From positions 1 through 14,510 of the forward strand of contig JASHYD010000540.1 in assembly GCA_030043175.1 (NCBI GenBank): a stretch of 14,510 bases of DNA, given 5' to 3'. The translations under genes were made by a program, and so were the position numbers. The notes under the pieces are model-generated. The model searched no databases, was not told where the DNA came from, and saw only the letters and a list, made by a program, of their open reading frames with translations. This stretch comes from Xanthobacteraceae bacterium. Its GTDB lineage: Bacteria > Pseudomonadota > Alphaproteobacteria > Rhizobiales > Xanthobacteraceae. Positions 1 through 7,156 of this stretch are shown in pieces. The number at the start of each line of letters is the position of its first letter. Position 1 is the stretch's first letter.

Positions 1-1227
1 TACGCCTTTGTCCGCATGCGAGCCAATCACCACGATCCGTTTTAGCCCTTTGGCCAGCGGCAGGGTTCGGTTCCGGTTGCGTAACAGCACCAGGCCGCGC
101 TCGGCGACAGTCTGGGCTGTCTCGGCGTGTAAGGTGTAATCGATGAAACCGCCTGGCTTCGGTGGGTCGTCAACAATTCCGCTGTCGAACATGGCGCGCA
201 GGATTCGACGCACCATGTCATTGAGCCGTTCTAAGGGTACACTTGCCTTTTCTATCGCTTCCTTAAGCGCCGAACCGAAATAGACTTTGTCATCCATCTC
301 CTCGCCAGACTCCTGATCAAGTCCAGCAAGCGCGGCCTTCTCGGTCGAGTGAACTGCGCCCCAATCCGACATCACAAAGCCTGAGTAGGCCCAATCGCGT
401 TTAAGCACCTGGTTAAGCAGAAAGTCGCTTTCGCTACTGTAGGTTCCGTTTACGCGGTTATAGGCGCACATGACCGCGTGTGGACGACCGACTTCAATGC
501 CAATCTGGAATGCCAAAAGATCGCTTTCCCGCGCCGCGACAGGCTCAATGTTAGCGCTAAGCACCAAACGGTCTGTTTCTTGTGCGTTTAGCGCATAATG
601 CTTAATCGTCGAGATGATATGATTGCTCTGGATCCCGCGAATCGTTGAGCCGACGATGATGCCGGTCAGCAGCGGATCCTCCCCCGCGTACTCAAAATTG
701 CGTCCATTGCGCGGATCACGGGTTATGTTGGCGCCCCCGGCAAGCAAAACGTTGAAACCTTTCGCCCGCGCCTCGGCGCCCATCCTGGTTCCAGAGAGTT
801 CGGCAAGTTCGGCATCGAACGTGGCGGCGATTGCAAGCCCTGAAGGGAAGGGCGTCGCTTCGTCACCGGGTCGTACGTTATGCGGATTTGCCACGCCTAA
901 ACCCGCATCACTTTCTTGCAGCGCTGGAATACCAAGTCGAGGGATGCCCTCGACATAGCCGGCCGATCCAATTGCGGCGTCTGGCTTCGGCTTTCCGTCA
1001 AAGGAGAAGCCGACGCGACCGTGCACGAGTGTGATCTTCTCATCCAGCGTCATAGCCTCCAGCGTCAACGCGGCACGAACTTCCGCTGGTAAAGTGCGAT
1101 CAAGCCACGGCCTCTGCGGGTCGAGCCGGTGATGTTGTGCGCCGGCGGGTGATTCCGTCATGAGAATAACGCCCAAGATAAGGGTTGCCCCGGTTGCCAT
1201 TAGATATTTTGGGTCGACCTTCTTCAT
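1..1227 (-). CDS. Glycoside hydrolase family 3 beta-glucosidase, exported, 3' end outside window
   Basis: The visible 409 codons form the N-terminal part of a family 3 glycoside hydrolase (beta-glucosidase/xylosidase type), which removes terminal glucose or related sugars from oligosaccharides. Residues 1-30 look like a Sec signal peptide (two Lys near the start, a hydrophobic stretch, likely cleavage after SPAGA), so the enzyme should act in the periplasm or outside. The barrel domain shows GIPALQESDAGLGV (99-112), the KHYALNAQE motif (209-217) and GFVMSDWGAVH (283-293). Asp288 in SDW is the expected nucleophile by family comparison. The second domain begins around residue 370 (ERGLVLLRNRNRTLPL) and runs off the window. 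The family is usually 700-850 residues, so about half is missing. The ATG at 1225-1227 starts the signal peptide directly; the ribosome site before it is weak (GGAA). No frame break is visible. Substrate cannot be told from this part. Confidence 0.93.
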   Translation of the reverse strand, partial: MKKVDPKYLMATGATLILGVILMTESPAGAQHHRLDPQRPWLDRTLPAEVRAALTLEAMTLDEKITLVHGRVGFSFDGKPKPDAAIGSAGYVEGIPRLGIPALQESDAGLGVANPHNVRPGDEATPFPSGLAIAATFDAELAELSGTRMGAEARAKGFNVLLAGGANITRDPRNGRNFEYAGEDPLLTGIIVGSTIRGIQSNHIISTIKHYALNAQETDRLVLSANIEPVAARESDLLAFQIGIEVGRPHAVMCAYNRVNGTYSSESDFLLNQVLKRDWAYSGFVMSDWGAVHSTEKAALAGLDQESGEEMDDKVYFGSALKEAIEKASVPLERLNDMVRRILRAMFDSGIVDDPPKPGGFIDYTLHAETAQTVAERGLVLLRNRNRTLPLAKGLKRIVVIGSHADKGV

Positions 1228-2041
1228 AAACTTGTTCCGAGGACTCTGGTCATTGTTTTCGCCCCTCGGGGGCGGACGTACGGCAAATTCACGATATAGA
1301 TGCTGCCATCTGAGCTGAGAGCGTCTAACAGTGCGTGGGCGATCGCTCCACCGTCCATAACCCCAGTCCTCGCGCTGATAGGCGGGATGGCGCGATGCTT
1401 GGCCCGCGCTCTGAGTGAAGCCCATCCCGGTTTCTCGCCGGCGAAGGGTTATGGATGACTGCTCTCGCAAATGGTGAAGCTACGCGCAAGACCCAGTTCA
1501 GGCAACCTCTCGCAGGCCCGGCAATATGGGAACGCCAGTCCCGCAGGCCGCCGCTGGACCCGGTCGGGCCTTCCTGCGAAGCTGCGGCATCTCCCCATGA
1601 TCTCGGTGGCACTGCGTCCCACCGGCCCGCTATGGCCTATCGAAGCACCTGCTGCCTTGATATTGGCCATCGCTTCGCCGGCCGTCGGCTGCAAGTAGTT
1701 GCCAGATCCGGTTTCGATCAGGGCGCAGACGTCCGGCCGAATATATCGGAAACGCATTGACGGCGGTGCGGCGGGCAGGCCGGAACGAGATTCGGCGAGG
1801 ATCTGCCGCGCTCCCTCCCCGTGTAATAACACTGTGCGAGAACTGCCGACTGCCGGACGATGCGTTCTGCCGGCACGCGGGGTGTGGTCCACTCTTCTCA
1901 GCAGAGAGGGCCGCGTCATCAAAAAAGGCACCCGCATCGTGCTGCGCGCCGCCTGAATGGTGGCTGGCCGCTAAAGCCCTGGGGCCTGGGGGCCCCGCAC
2001 GGGTGAGCCCGCACAGGATTCGAACCCCCACGAGCTCGCAT
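1228..2041. other. Intergenic stretch without a supported gene
   Basis: About 800 bases with several overlapping open frames on both strands, none with a recognisable domain or a good ribosome site. The frame at 1449-1937 (minus) is the longest, but it resembles no family I know and overlaps equally open frames on the other strand, as expected in GC-rich DNA. Near 2011-2035 the minus strand holds a short tRNA T-arm-like sequence (see findings). The promoter of the beta-glucosidase gene should lie next to 1228 but I cannot place it. Confidence 0.5.
1981..1996. repeat. Short GC hairpin downstream of the DJ-1/PfpI gene
   Basis: GGGGCC and GGCCCC are perfect inverted arms around a 4-base loop, about 45 bases past the stop of the minus-strand PfpI gene. 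It could act as a weak transcript end, but no strong T run follows on the minus strand, so termination is only a possibility. Confidence 0.25.
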
Positions 2042-2611
2042 TCATGCCATCTGTCGTTCCCGCTCGATGCCACTCCTTAGCAGGTCGACAATTTCGTGAT
2101 TGAACGCCGGGATGTCGTCGGGTTTGCGACTAGAAATGAGGTTTCGGTCGACGACCACTTCCCGATCGACCCATTCCGCGCCGGCATTCTGCAAATCGCT
2201 CTTGAGTGAAGGCCAAGACGTGATTCGTCGGCCCCGCAATCGGCCCGTCTCGATCAACGTCCACGGGCCATGACAGATCGCAGCAATAGGTTTCTCGTCT
2301 TCAAAGAAGGCTCTGACAAAATCCACCGCAGCAGGTTGAATCCGTAACGCATCCGGATTGATGACTCCACCCGGCAACAGCAAGGCGGCGAAATCCTCTG
2401 ATCTTGCCCTGTGGAGAGGCACATCCACAGCGATCTCATCACCCCAATCAGTGAAGTTCCAGCCCCGCACGCGCTCGATCTTGGGCGAAACAACAACGGT
2501 CTTATAATTAGCGCCCTCGAGGGCCTTCCGGGGCTCTATGAGTTCGACCTGCTCAAAGCCATCCGTAACGAGAATAGCGATCTTTCGTCCTTTGAGGTCC
2601 CGGTCGGCCAT
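2042..2611 (-). CDS. DJ-1/PfpI family protein (class I glutamine amidotransferase-like)
   Basis: A 189-residue protein, the usual length for the PfpI/YhbO/YraA branch of the DJ-1 superfamily, cytoplasmic with no signal peptide. These proteins are described as proteases, glyoxalases or deglycases and tend to be linked with stress; which activity applies here is not visible. The fold starts with KIAILVTDGFEQVEL (10-24), where Glu20 is the expected acid. The nucleophile elbow is AAICHGPWTL (110-119) with Cys113 and His114. LLLPGGV (77-83) is also typical, and the C-terminal half carries ITSWPSLKSDLQNAGAEW (130-147), typical of the branch. I chose the ATG at 2609-2611 because AGGAG lies 8 bases upstream and family proteins begin here; an in-frame start 16 codons earlier (2659) has no such support. 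The next gene upstream on the same strand, the kinase/BON gene, is about 360 bases away, so a shared transcript is doubtful. Confidence 0.92.
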   Translation of the reverse strand: MADRDLKGRKIAILVTDGFEQVELIEPRKALEGANYKTVVVSPKIERVRGWNFTDWGDEIAVDVPLHRARSEDFAALLLPGGVINPDALRIQPAAVDFVRAFFEDEKPIAAICHGPWTLIETGRLRGRRITSWPSLKSDLQNAGAEWVDREVVVDRNLISSRKPDDIPAFNHEIVDLLRSGIERERQMA

Positions 2612-2971
2612 TTTGCATTCTCCTTTTTGGAGGCAGCAGTTCTCCCTGCCACGAATCAAGTGAGATCATCAGTGAAACGTTCCGGCTGCTGCACTGGCTT
2701 ACTTGCGGTCGACGCGAACATGACATTGATTAGTCAGGCCACAGCAGCCCAACAGCGCGCACCGGCAAGAACGCTTGGCGTCTTCGGTCAGGATCAAGTC
2801 CGCCCGAAAGCTCTGACAGTCCACAGCTTGTCACCGCCGGAACAATAGGTCTCCGGCGATGCCCAAATAAAATTCACGCTCGATTACGCTCGTCGGCGTC
2901 CGCAGCCTTGACTGCTTTCTTGAACCGGGCCCAGATGACGATCCTCCGAAATCTATCAGCGGATTGGACAG
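2612..2971. other. Intergenic stretch, no supported gene
   Basis: About 360 bases between two minus-strand genes. An open frame on the plus strand (2411-2848) mostly mirrors the PfpI gene and has no recognisable domain. The part next to 2612 should carry the promoter of the PfpI gene, but no clear -35/-10 pair stands out. Confidence 0.45.
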
Positions 2972-3805
2972 TCACCATGTGTGTCGACCGCGCGCGGGAA
3001 CGCTGACAATACGGTTTTCGATTTGGGACACTCCTGCAATCCGATGTGCGAGTTTCTCCACCCTCCTGCGCAATGCCCCGCTCGAGGAAGCGCCCGCTAG
3101 TGTGATTCGGCCATTGGCGGCGGAAACCGTAACGCCGGTCGGTGCAACACCGATGCCGATCTCTTCGGTCAGCGCTGAGTTGATCTTGGCCTCCAGCAGT
3201 TTATCGGCAAGCGCCTTACGGGTTGTCGTCCGATCGCCAAAGCGTGGATGTTCAACCAGCTGGCACACCGCGTTGACACACGCGTCGACCGGAAGGCGAT
3301 CGGTGTTGAGCACGATGTGATAAAGCAGTGGGTCCTCCTGCTCGACATCAAACGACGCCCGCAAAGCGCGCGCGTGGGCGGCGTCAAAGCGCTCGAGCCC
3401 CTGACGCACCGCCTCAGCATCCTGGGTTCGAAGTCGCTCCATCATGATGCGGGTGCGGAAATTCATCGACGCGCACACTCGCACGCTGATCACGTGCGGC
3501 ATATCGCGCAATAGTGTGGCCGCGCCCCAACCGCGAATGAGAACGTTGCCGTGTTGGGCTATGGCCAGGATTTCCTCAGTCGTGTATCTGGAAAGCTTGC
3601 GCCTATTGATCGCCCACCGCTCGAACAAGGACGCTGAGCCCTCTACATAGCGCAGCACCGCGTCCTCCTCCACTCCGAGACGCTCGGCAACATTGCTGGC
3701 GACAATCTCTGAATAAACCGTCTCCAATCCCAATCGGTCGGCTATCCCGTTTGCTACCTCGGTTCCGAGGCAACCCAGTTGCCGAGTCATTGCGATGACG
3801 GTCAT
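2972..3805 (-). CDS. Cytidylate kinase-like protein with C-terminal BON domain
   Basis: A 277-residue, apparently cytoplasmic protein in two parts. Residues 1-185 match the cytidylate kinase-like family (Pfam Cytidylate_kin2 type): an N-terminal ITISR-like strand (VIAMTRQLG), a glycine loop GCLGTEVA (11-18) in place of a standard GxxGxGKS/T P-loop, the GNVLIRGWGAATLL segment (86-99) and HVISVRVCAS (104-113) followed by an Arg-rich helix. Residues about 192-268 match a BON domain (TRKALADKLLEAKINS, then GVTVSAANGRITLAGAS and a closing IAGVSQIENRIVSV), a fold found in osmotic-stress and membrane-linked proteins that is thought to bind phospholipid or other ligands. No signal peptide or membrane helix is seen, so the BON domain probably works inside the cell. 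The lack of the P-loop lysine means kinase activity is uncertain. The start at 3803-3805 follows an AT-rich probable promoter; the ribosome site (GGGGA) is moderate. Confidence 0.85.
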   Translation of the reverse strand: MTVIAMTRQLGCLGTEVANGIADRLGLETVYSEIVASNVAERLGVEEDAVLRYVEGSASLFERWAINRRKLSRYTTEEILAIAQHGNVLIRGWGAATLLRDMPHVISVRVCASMNFRTRIMMERLRTQDAEAVRQGLERFDAAHARALRASFDVEQEDPLLYHIVLNTDRLPVDACVNAVCQLVEHPRFGDRTTTRKALADKLLEAKINSALTEEIGIGVAPTGVTVSAANGRITLAGASSSGALRRRVEKLAHRIAGVSQIENRIVSVPARGRHTW

Positions 3806-3814
3806 CTGATTCCC

Positions 3815-3890
3815 CGCTCGGTTGATATTCGCATTTATACATCTACAGATTGCATAAATTTACGATAAACACTATATCATGAGTAATTGG
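3815..3890 (-). promoter_or_regulatory. AT-rich probable promoter of the kinase/BON gene
   Basis: This is the most AT-rich stretch in the window and lies just upstream of the minus-strand start at 3805. Read on the minus strand it contains TATAAA (3834-3839), a reasonable -10 element about 30 bases before the start codon. No convincing -35 box at standard spacing is seen, so a sigma-70 assignment is tentative. Confidence 0.35.
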
Positions 3891-4735
3891 GCTGAGTAGA
3901 GCCGTGGGTGCCTTTCGAACCGATGCTATGGGGCAGGAGCGGCGAAAGAGCAAACCGCGGCGGCAAATCTGAACCGCAACGTAGCGCCGGGGAGATCCGA
4001 AATGCGCCGCCTCGGCCGCGGATTTCTCCGGTCTTTTTTCACGTGGCGCAATGCCCACAATGCCGGCAAACAATCCGCGCTATCGCGACTTGCGGCTCGC
4101 GGTAACGAGAAGAGCGCCTGGAATCGGGAGTGGCTACGGAAATACTTCGAGCACCGCCAGCGAACCAGTTTCCGTCCAGGCGGCCCCAAGGGTGGCCCAC
4201 ACCAACAGGCAGTCGGTGCCTTGCTGATCGGTTTCTGGCAAACATCCTGCCAGCACGCGGATGCGACAGACCTTGTGCAATAACAGTCCCGACATCCTGT
4301 CACCGGCGCTCACCGCAGCGATGGCGACACTTCGTCGCGTAGACTCCCCTCCCAATGATTTTGACGCAGCGGGCCGCCGACCTGCTCGCGACGGTCCGCT
4401 CGAGCCGCTCTGCCCACATTGCGGCCGGTTATATCGCGGTGGCATCGAGCTCGTGATGGAGCTCGCTTGGCTTGTGCACAATCGCGGCCTGACCACGATG
4501 ATCGATCGAGCGTCCGCGTTGAGCAGCACAGCAGGTATCGCAGTCGAATAATGCCCACATTGCAGAATCTAGTCTTAGTCCAATCTGGAGCGTTCCGGCA
4601 CCCGAGAAAGATGCCGCCACGAGGGGGCTCGGCATCAGCCGAAACCCGTTGATGGCGGCCCCCAAAAGGCCGCCGGGAGTGCGGGCCTCGAGCGTCCATC
4701 TCGCCGCTATCCGAGAATCCTAAAGGGAAGGTATC
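3891..4735. other. Unassigned stretch upstream of the cox remnant
   Basis: About 840 bases with several open frames and no recognised family. The plus-strand frame 4002-4283 (93 codons) and the frame 4261-4551 (96 codons, with a CPHC motif near 4411) are the only ones that look mildly protein-like; neither has a clear ribosome site or a partner cysteine pair. In A. carboxidovorans coxB and coxC precede coxM, so decayed coxC sequence could be hidden here, but I cannot recognise it. The end of the stretch holds the ribosome site (AGGGAAGG, 4724-4731) of the coxM remnant. Confidence 0.4.
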
Positions 4736-4789
4736 ATGATACCTGGAGCTTTCGCCTACCACCGCCCTATGTCGGTTGCTCAGGCAACG
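4736..4789 (+). pseudogene. coxM: coxM 5' remnant (CO dehydrogenase FAD subunit, first ~17 codons)
   Basis: The ATG at 4736 opens MIPGAFAYHRPMSVAQA, which matches the conserved start of CoxM, the medium FAD-binding subunit of aerobic CO dehydrogenase (family start approximately MIPGxFxYHRPxSxxxA). A good ribosome site, AGGGAAGG, ends five bases upstream. After about 17 codons the homology stops and the sequence continues as coxL in a different frame; translation from this start would end at a TGA at 4811-4813, giving a 25-residue peptide. A full CoxM has about 285-290 residues, so more than 90% is gone, together with all of coxS, which normally follows. The identification rests on a short match, but its place directly before coxL in the correct operon order makes it strong. 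Confidence 0.8.
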
Positions 4790-5522
4790 CGAGGATCTGG
4801 CAGACAAGCGTGAGCGGGCGCACGGCAAGCGCAAGCACTTCAACCATATCTTCAACTGGCAGGCAGGCGACAAGACCGCGACTGACGCCGCCTTCGCGAA
4901 AGCGGATGTCACAATCAATCAGCTGATCGTCTATCCGCGCGTGCACCCTTGCCCGCTCGAAACCTGCCAATGTGTCGCGTCCTTCGACAAGATCAAGGGT
5001 GAACTCGCGCTCTGGGGCACGTTTCAGGCCCCGCACGTCATTCGCACCGCGGGTTCGCTCATCTCGAAAATCCCGGAGCACAAGATCCACGTAATTTCAC
5101 CTGATATCGGCGGTGGCTTTGGCAACAAAGTTGGCGCGTACTCGGGTTACATCTGCGCAATTGTCGCTTCGATCGTCACTGGCCGCCCGGTGAAGTGGGT
5201 TGAGGATCGCATCGAGAACCTCTCGACGACGGCGTTTGCGCGAGACTTTCACATGCAGACCGAAATCGCGGCGACCAAGGACGGCAGGGTGACGGCGCTG
5301 CGCTGCTACACCATTGCTGATCACGGCGCGTTCGACGCGTGCGCCAATGCGACCAAGTGGCCGGCCGGTCTCTTCAGCATCATCACCGGATCATATGACT
5401 TCCCGGCGGCCCACGTCTCGGTCGACGGGGTCTACACCAACAAAGCGCCGGGCGGTGTGGCGTATCGCTGTTCGTTCCGCGTAACGGAGGCCGCCTATTG
5501 CGTCGAGCGCGACATGGAACGC
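4788..5522 (+). pseudogene. coxL: coxL central fragment (form I CO dehydrogenase molybdenum subunit)
   Basis: This fragment covers roughly residues 165-400 of an approximately 800-residue CoxL, the large Mo/Cu subunit that oxidises CO to CO2. The 5' end begins at REDLADK and the 3' end stops after RVTEAAYCVERDME. Within it are HPCPLETCQCVASFDKIKG, the cofactor-region motif DIGGGFGNKVGAYSG (about 5103-5147) and the form I signature VAYRCSFR. The Cys codon at 5469-5471 corresponds to the copper-binding active-site cysteine (Cys388 in A. carboxidovorans). The N-terminal 165 residues and the C-terminal half, including the rest of the molybdopterin-binding region, are missing. Both ends are abrupt: coxM on the left, coxD on the right. 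The frame remains open across the fragment, which suggests the deletions are not ancient. No enzyme could be made from this copy. Confidence 0.93.
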
Positions 5523-6029
5523 CCCCCGTGCTCCTGGTCGACGAAGTCGATCGAGCGGACGAGGAGTTCGAGGCATTCCTGCTGGAGCTGCTTTCGGACT
5601 TTCAAGTCAGCATTCCTGAGCTTGGCACAATCAAGGCAACCTCGATCCCGCGCGTCGTGCTCACATCCAACGGCACCCGCGAGCTCTCTGACGCGCTGCG
5701 CCGGCGCTGTCTCTATCATTATGTGGATTTTTCCCGACGTCGACCGCAAGGCAAATATCATCGTAGCGCGGATACCGGGCATCGCTGCCGCGCTCGCCCT
5801 GCAGATCGCCGGGATGGTAGCGGCGGTGCGCAAGGAGGATCTGCGCAAGGTACCCGGTGTCGCGGAAACACTGGACTGGGTAGCGACGCTGGTCGGGCTT
5901 GAAATCCATGACCTGCGGCAGGAGCCGGAGGCAGTCTACGAAACCATAATTTGCTTGCTCAAGACGCATGAGGATCGCGCGCGGTTCACTCGTGAGGTAA
6001 GTGAGCGTCTCCTCGGGAAGGTGGCGTGA
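5519..6029 (+). pseudogene. coxD: coxD 3' half, frameshifted (MoxR-type AAA+ ATPase for CO dehydrogenase maturation)
   Basis: CoxD is a MoxR-type AAA+ ATPase needed to build the CuSMo centre of CO dehydrogenase. Only its second half remains. Homology starts at PPVLLVDEVDRADEEFEAF, which holds Walker B, followed by RVVLTSNGTRELSDALRRR (sensor 1 and arginine finger region) in the frame of 5522. After LYHYVDF the homology moves to another frame with FPDVDRKANIIVARIPG and runs to the TGA at 6027-6029. The shift is explained by one extra T in the five-T run at 5728-5732: with four Ts the protein reads ...VDFPDVD... Walker A and the N-terminal half (about 110-120 residues) are absent. The C-terminal section happens to be in the same frame as the coxL fragment, so one long open frame (4776-6029) spans the chimera although its middle is out of frame with CoxD. 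The coxE start follows six bases after the stop. Confidence 0.92.
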
Positions 6030-6035
6030 ACGCTA

Positions 6036-7098
6036 ATGTCGAAGAGCGTCGCCACGACAGGTCAACTTGAGGAGAGCGTCGCCGATCGGATGCGTCACCG
6101 GCTCGCCGGCTTCGCTCGCACGCTCCGTGACAATGGCTTCAAGGTCGGTCTTGCGGAAACGCGGGACGCGCTCGTGGTTTTCGCCGATCCGGCGGCGGCC
6201 CGCCCAACCTTCCTCAAGTCGGCGTTGCGGTCACTGTTTTGCACGACCCATTCGGATTGGCAGCGGTTTGACGACGTTTTCGATGCGTACTGGCTGAGCC
6301 ATGGTCGACGTCAGACCCCGACCCTGTCAGGTACCATGTCGCAGCCACGCTCGCCGCTGCGAACTCTGCCGGACGGGCCGCCCAGCCAGTCGCGCCTGCC
6401 GGACCATGTCGAACGTACCAGTGAAGGTGACATTCGCAGTTCCGACGGACGCGCGCAACGCGAGGGGGCCTCGCGCTTTGAAAATCTCGCCAGCGTCGAC
6501 ATGCGTCGCATCGTCGACCCCGCACGGCGGCACACCGGTGGACCTCGCCTGGCGCCACCGCAAGATCAAGCCGCTGCGCCTGGTCGTACTGCTCGACGCA
6601 TCAGGATCCATGAGTTTGTATACGGCCTTTTTCGTTGGCTTCCTTCATGGCGTGGTTGATGCCTTTCGTGAGGCGGAGGCCTTCGTGTTCCACACGCGGC
6701 TCGCGCATGTATCACCGTCGTTGCGCGATCGCGACGTGACCCGCGCGGTCGACCGCCTGTCCTTGATGGCGCAGGGTATCGGTGGCGGCACGCGCATCGG
6801 CGATAGCCTGGCTACCTTCAACCGGTGGCATGCGCGGCGGGTGATCAATTCGCGGACAGCGGTGATGATCGTCTCCGACGGCTATGATACTGGCGAACCA
6901 GAGCGGCTCGCCAATGAAATGCAGCGGCTCCGCCGACGCTGCCGCCGAATCATATGGCTCAATCCGTTGATCGGCTGGCGGGATTACAGCCCGCAGGCGC
7001 GCGGCATGAAGGCCGCATTGCCTTACATTGATCTCTTCGCCCCGGCCCACAACCTCGAGAGTCTCGCTGCATTGGAACCTTTTCTTGCCAGGATATGA
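6036..7098 (+). pseudogene. coxE: coxE with out-of-frame internal deletion (VWA-domain CO dehydrogenase maturation protein)
   Basis: CoxE carries a von Willebrand A domain and works with CoxD in maturing the CO dehydrogenase metal centre. The 5' part (from ATG 6036) reads MRHRLAGFARTLRDNGFKVG and continues to ASVDMRRIVDP near 6520. From about 6524 the homology continues in a different frame: HGGTPVDLAW, then LVVLLDASGSMS with the MIDAS residues DxSxS (6595-6615), GGGTRIGDSLATFNRWHARR, VSDGYDTG (6871-6894), and it ends ESLAALEPFLARI at the TGA 7096-7098. By comparison with intact CoxE, which as I recall is about 400 residues, some 50 residues between these parts are missing, so the lesion is a deletion that also shifts frame rather than a single-base change. 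A truncated protein ending near 6659 would lack the VWA domain. The later VWA part has no ribosome site of its own that I can see. Confidence 0.92.
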
Positions 7099-7156
7099 CT
7101 CGGCCGGACCGCTTCCACCCTCGCCTTCCGGCGACACTCGCCAGCGGAGGTTTTTG

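Noticed and set aside
1449..1937. 162-codon minus-strand frame in the first intergenic stretch
   Set aside because: Part of it looks mildly protein-like (GSGNYLQPTAGEAMANIK), but no family is recognised, there is no ribosome site, and both strands are open across it.
4411..4551. Zinc-ribbon protein suggested by CPHCGRLYRGG
   Set aside because: Only one CxxC pair is present in the frame and no second pair follows; no start signal.
4310..4918. 202-codon open frame on the minus strand
   Set aside because: Overlaps the coxM/coxL remnants in antisense, Arg/Ser-rich translation, no domain, no ribosome site.
4776..6029. A real 417-residue CoxL-CoxD fusion protein
   Set aside because: The frame is open, but the middle (about 5523-5730) is out of frame with CoxD, so Walker B is not encoded, and the open frame begins at a TTG inside the coxM join without its own ribosome site.
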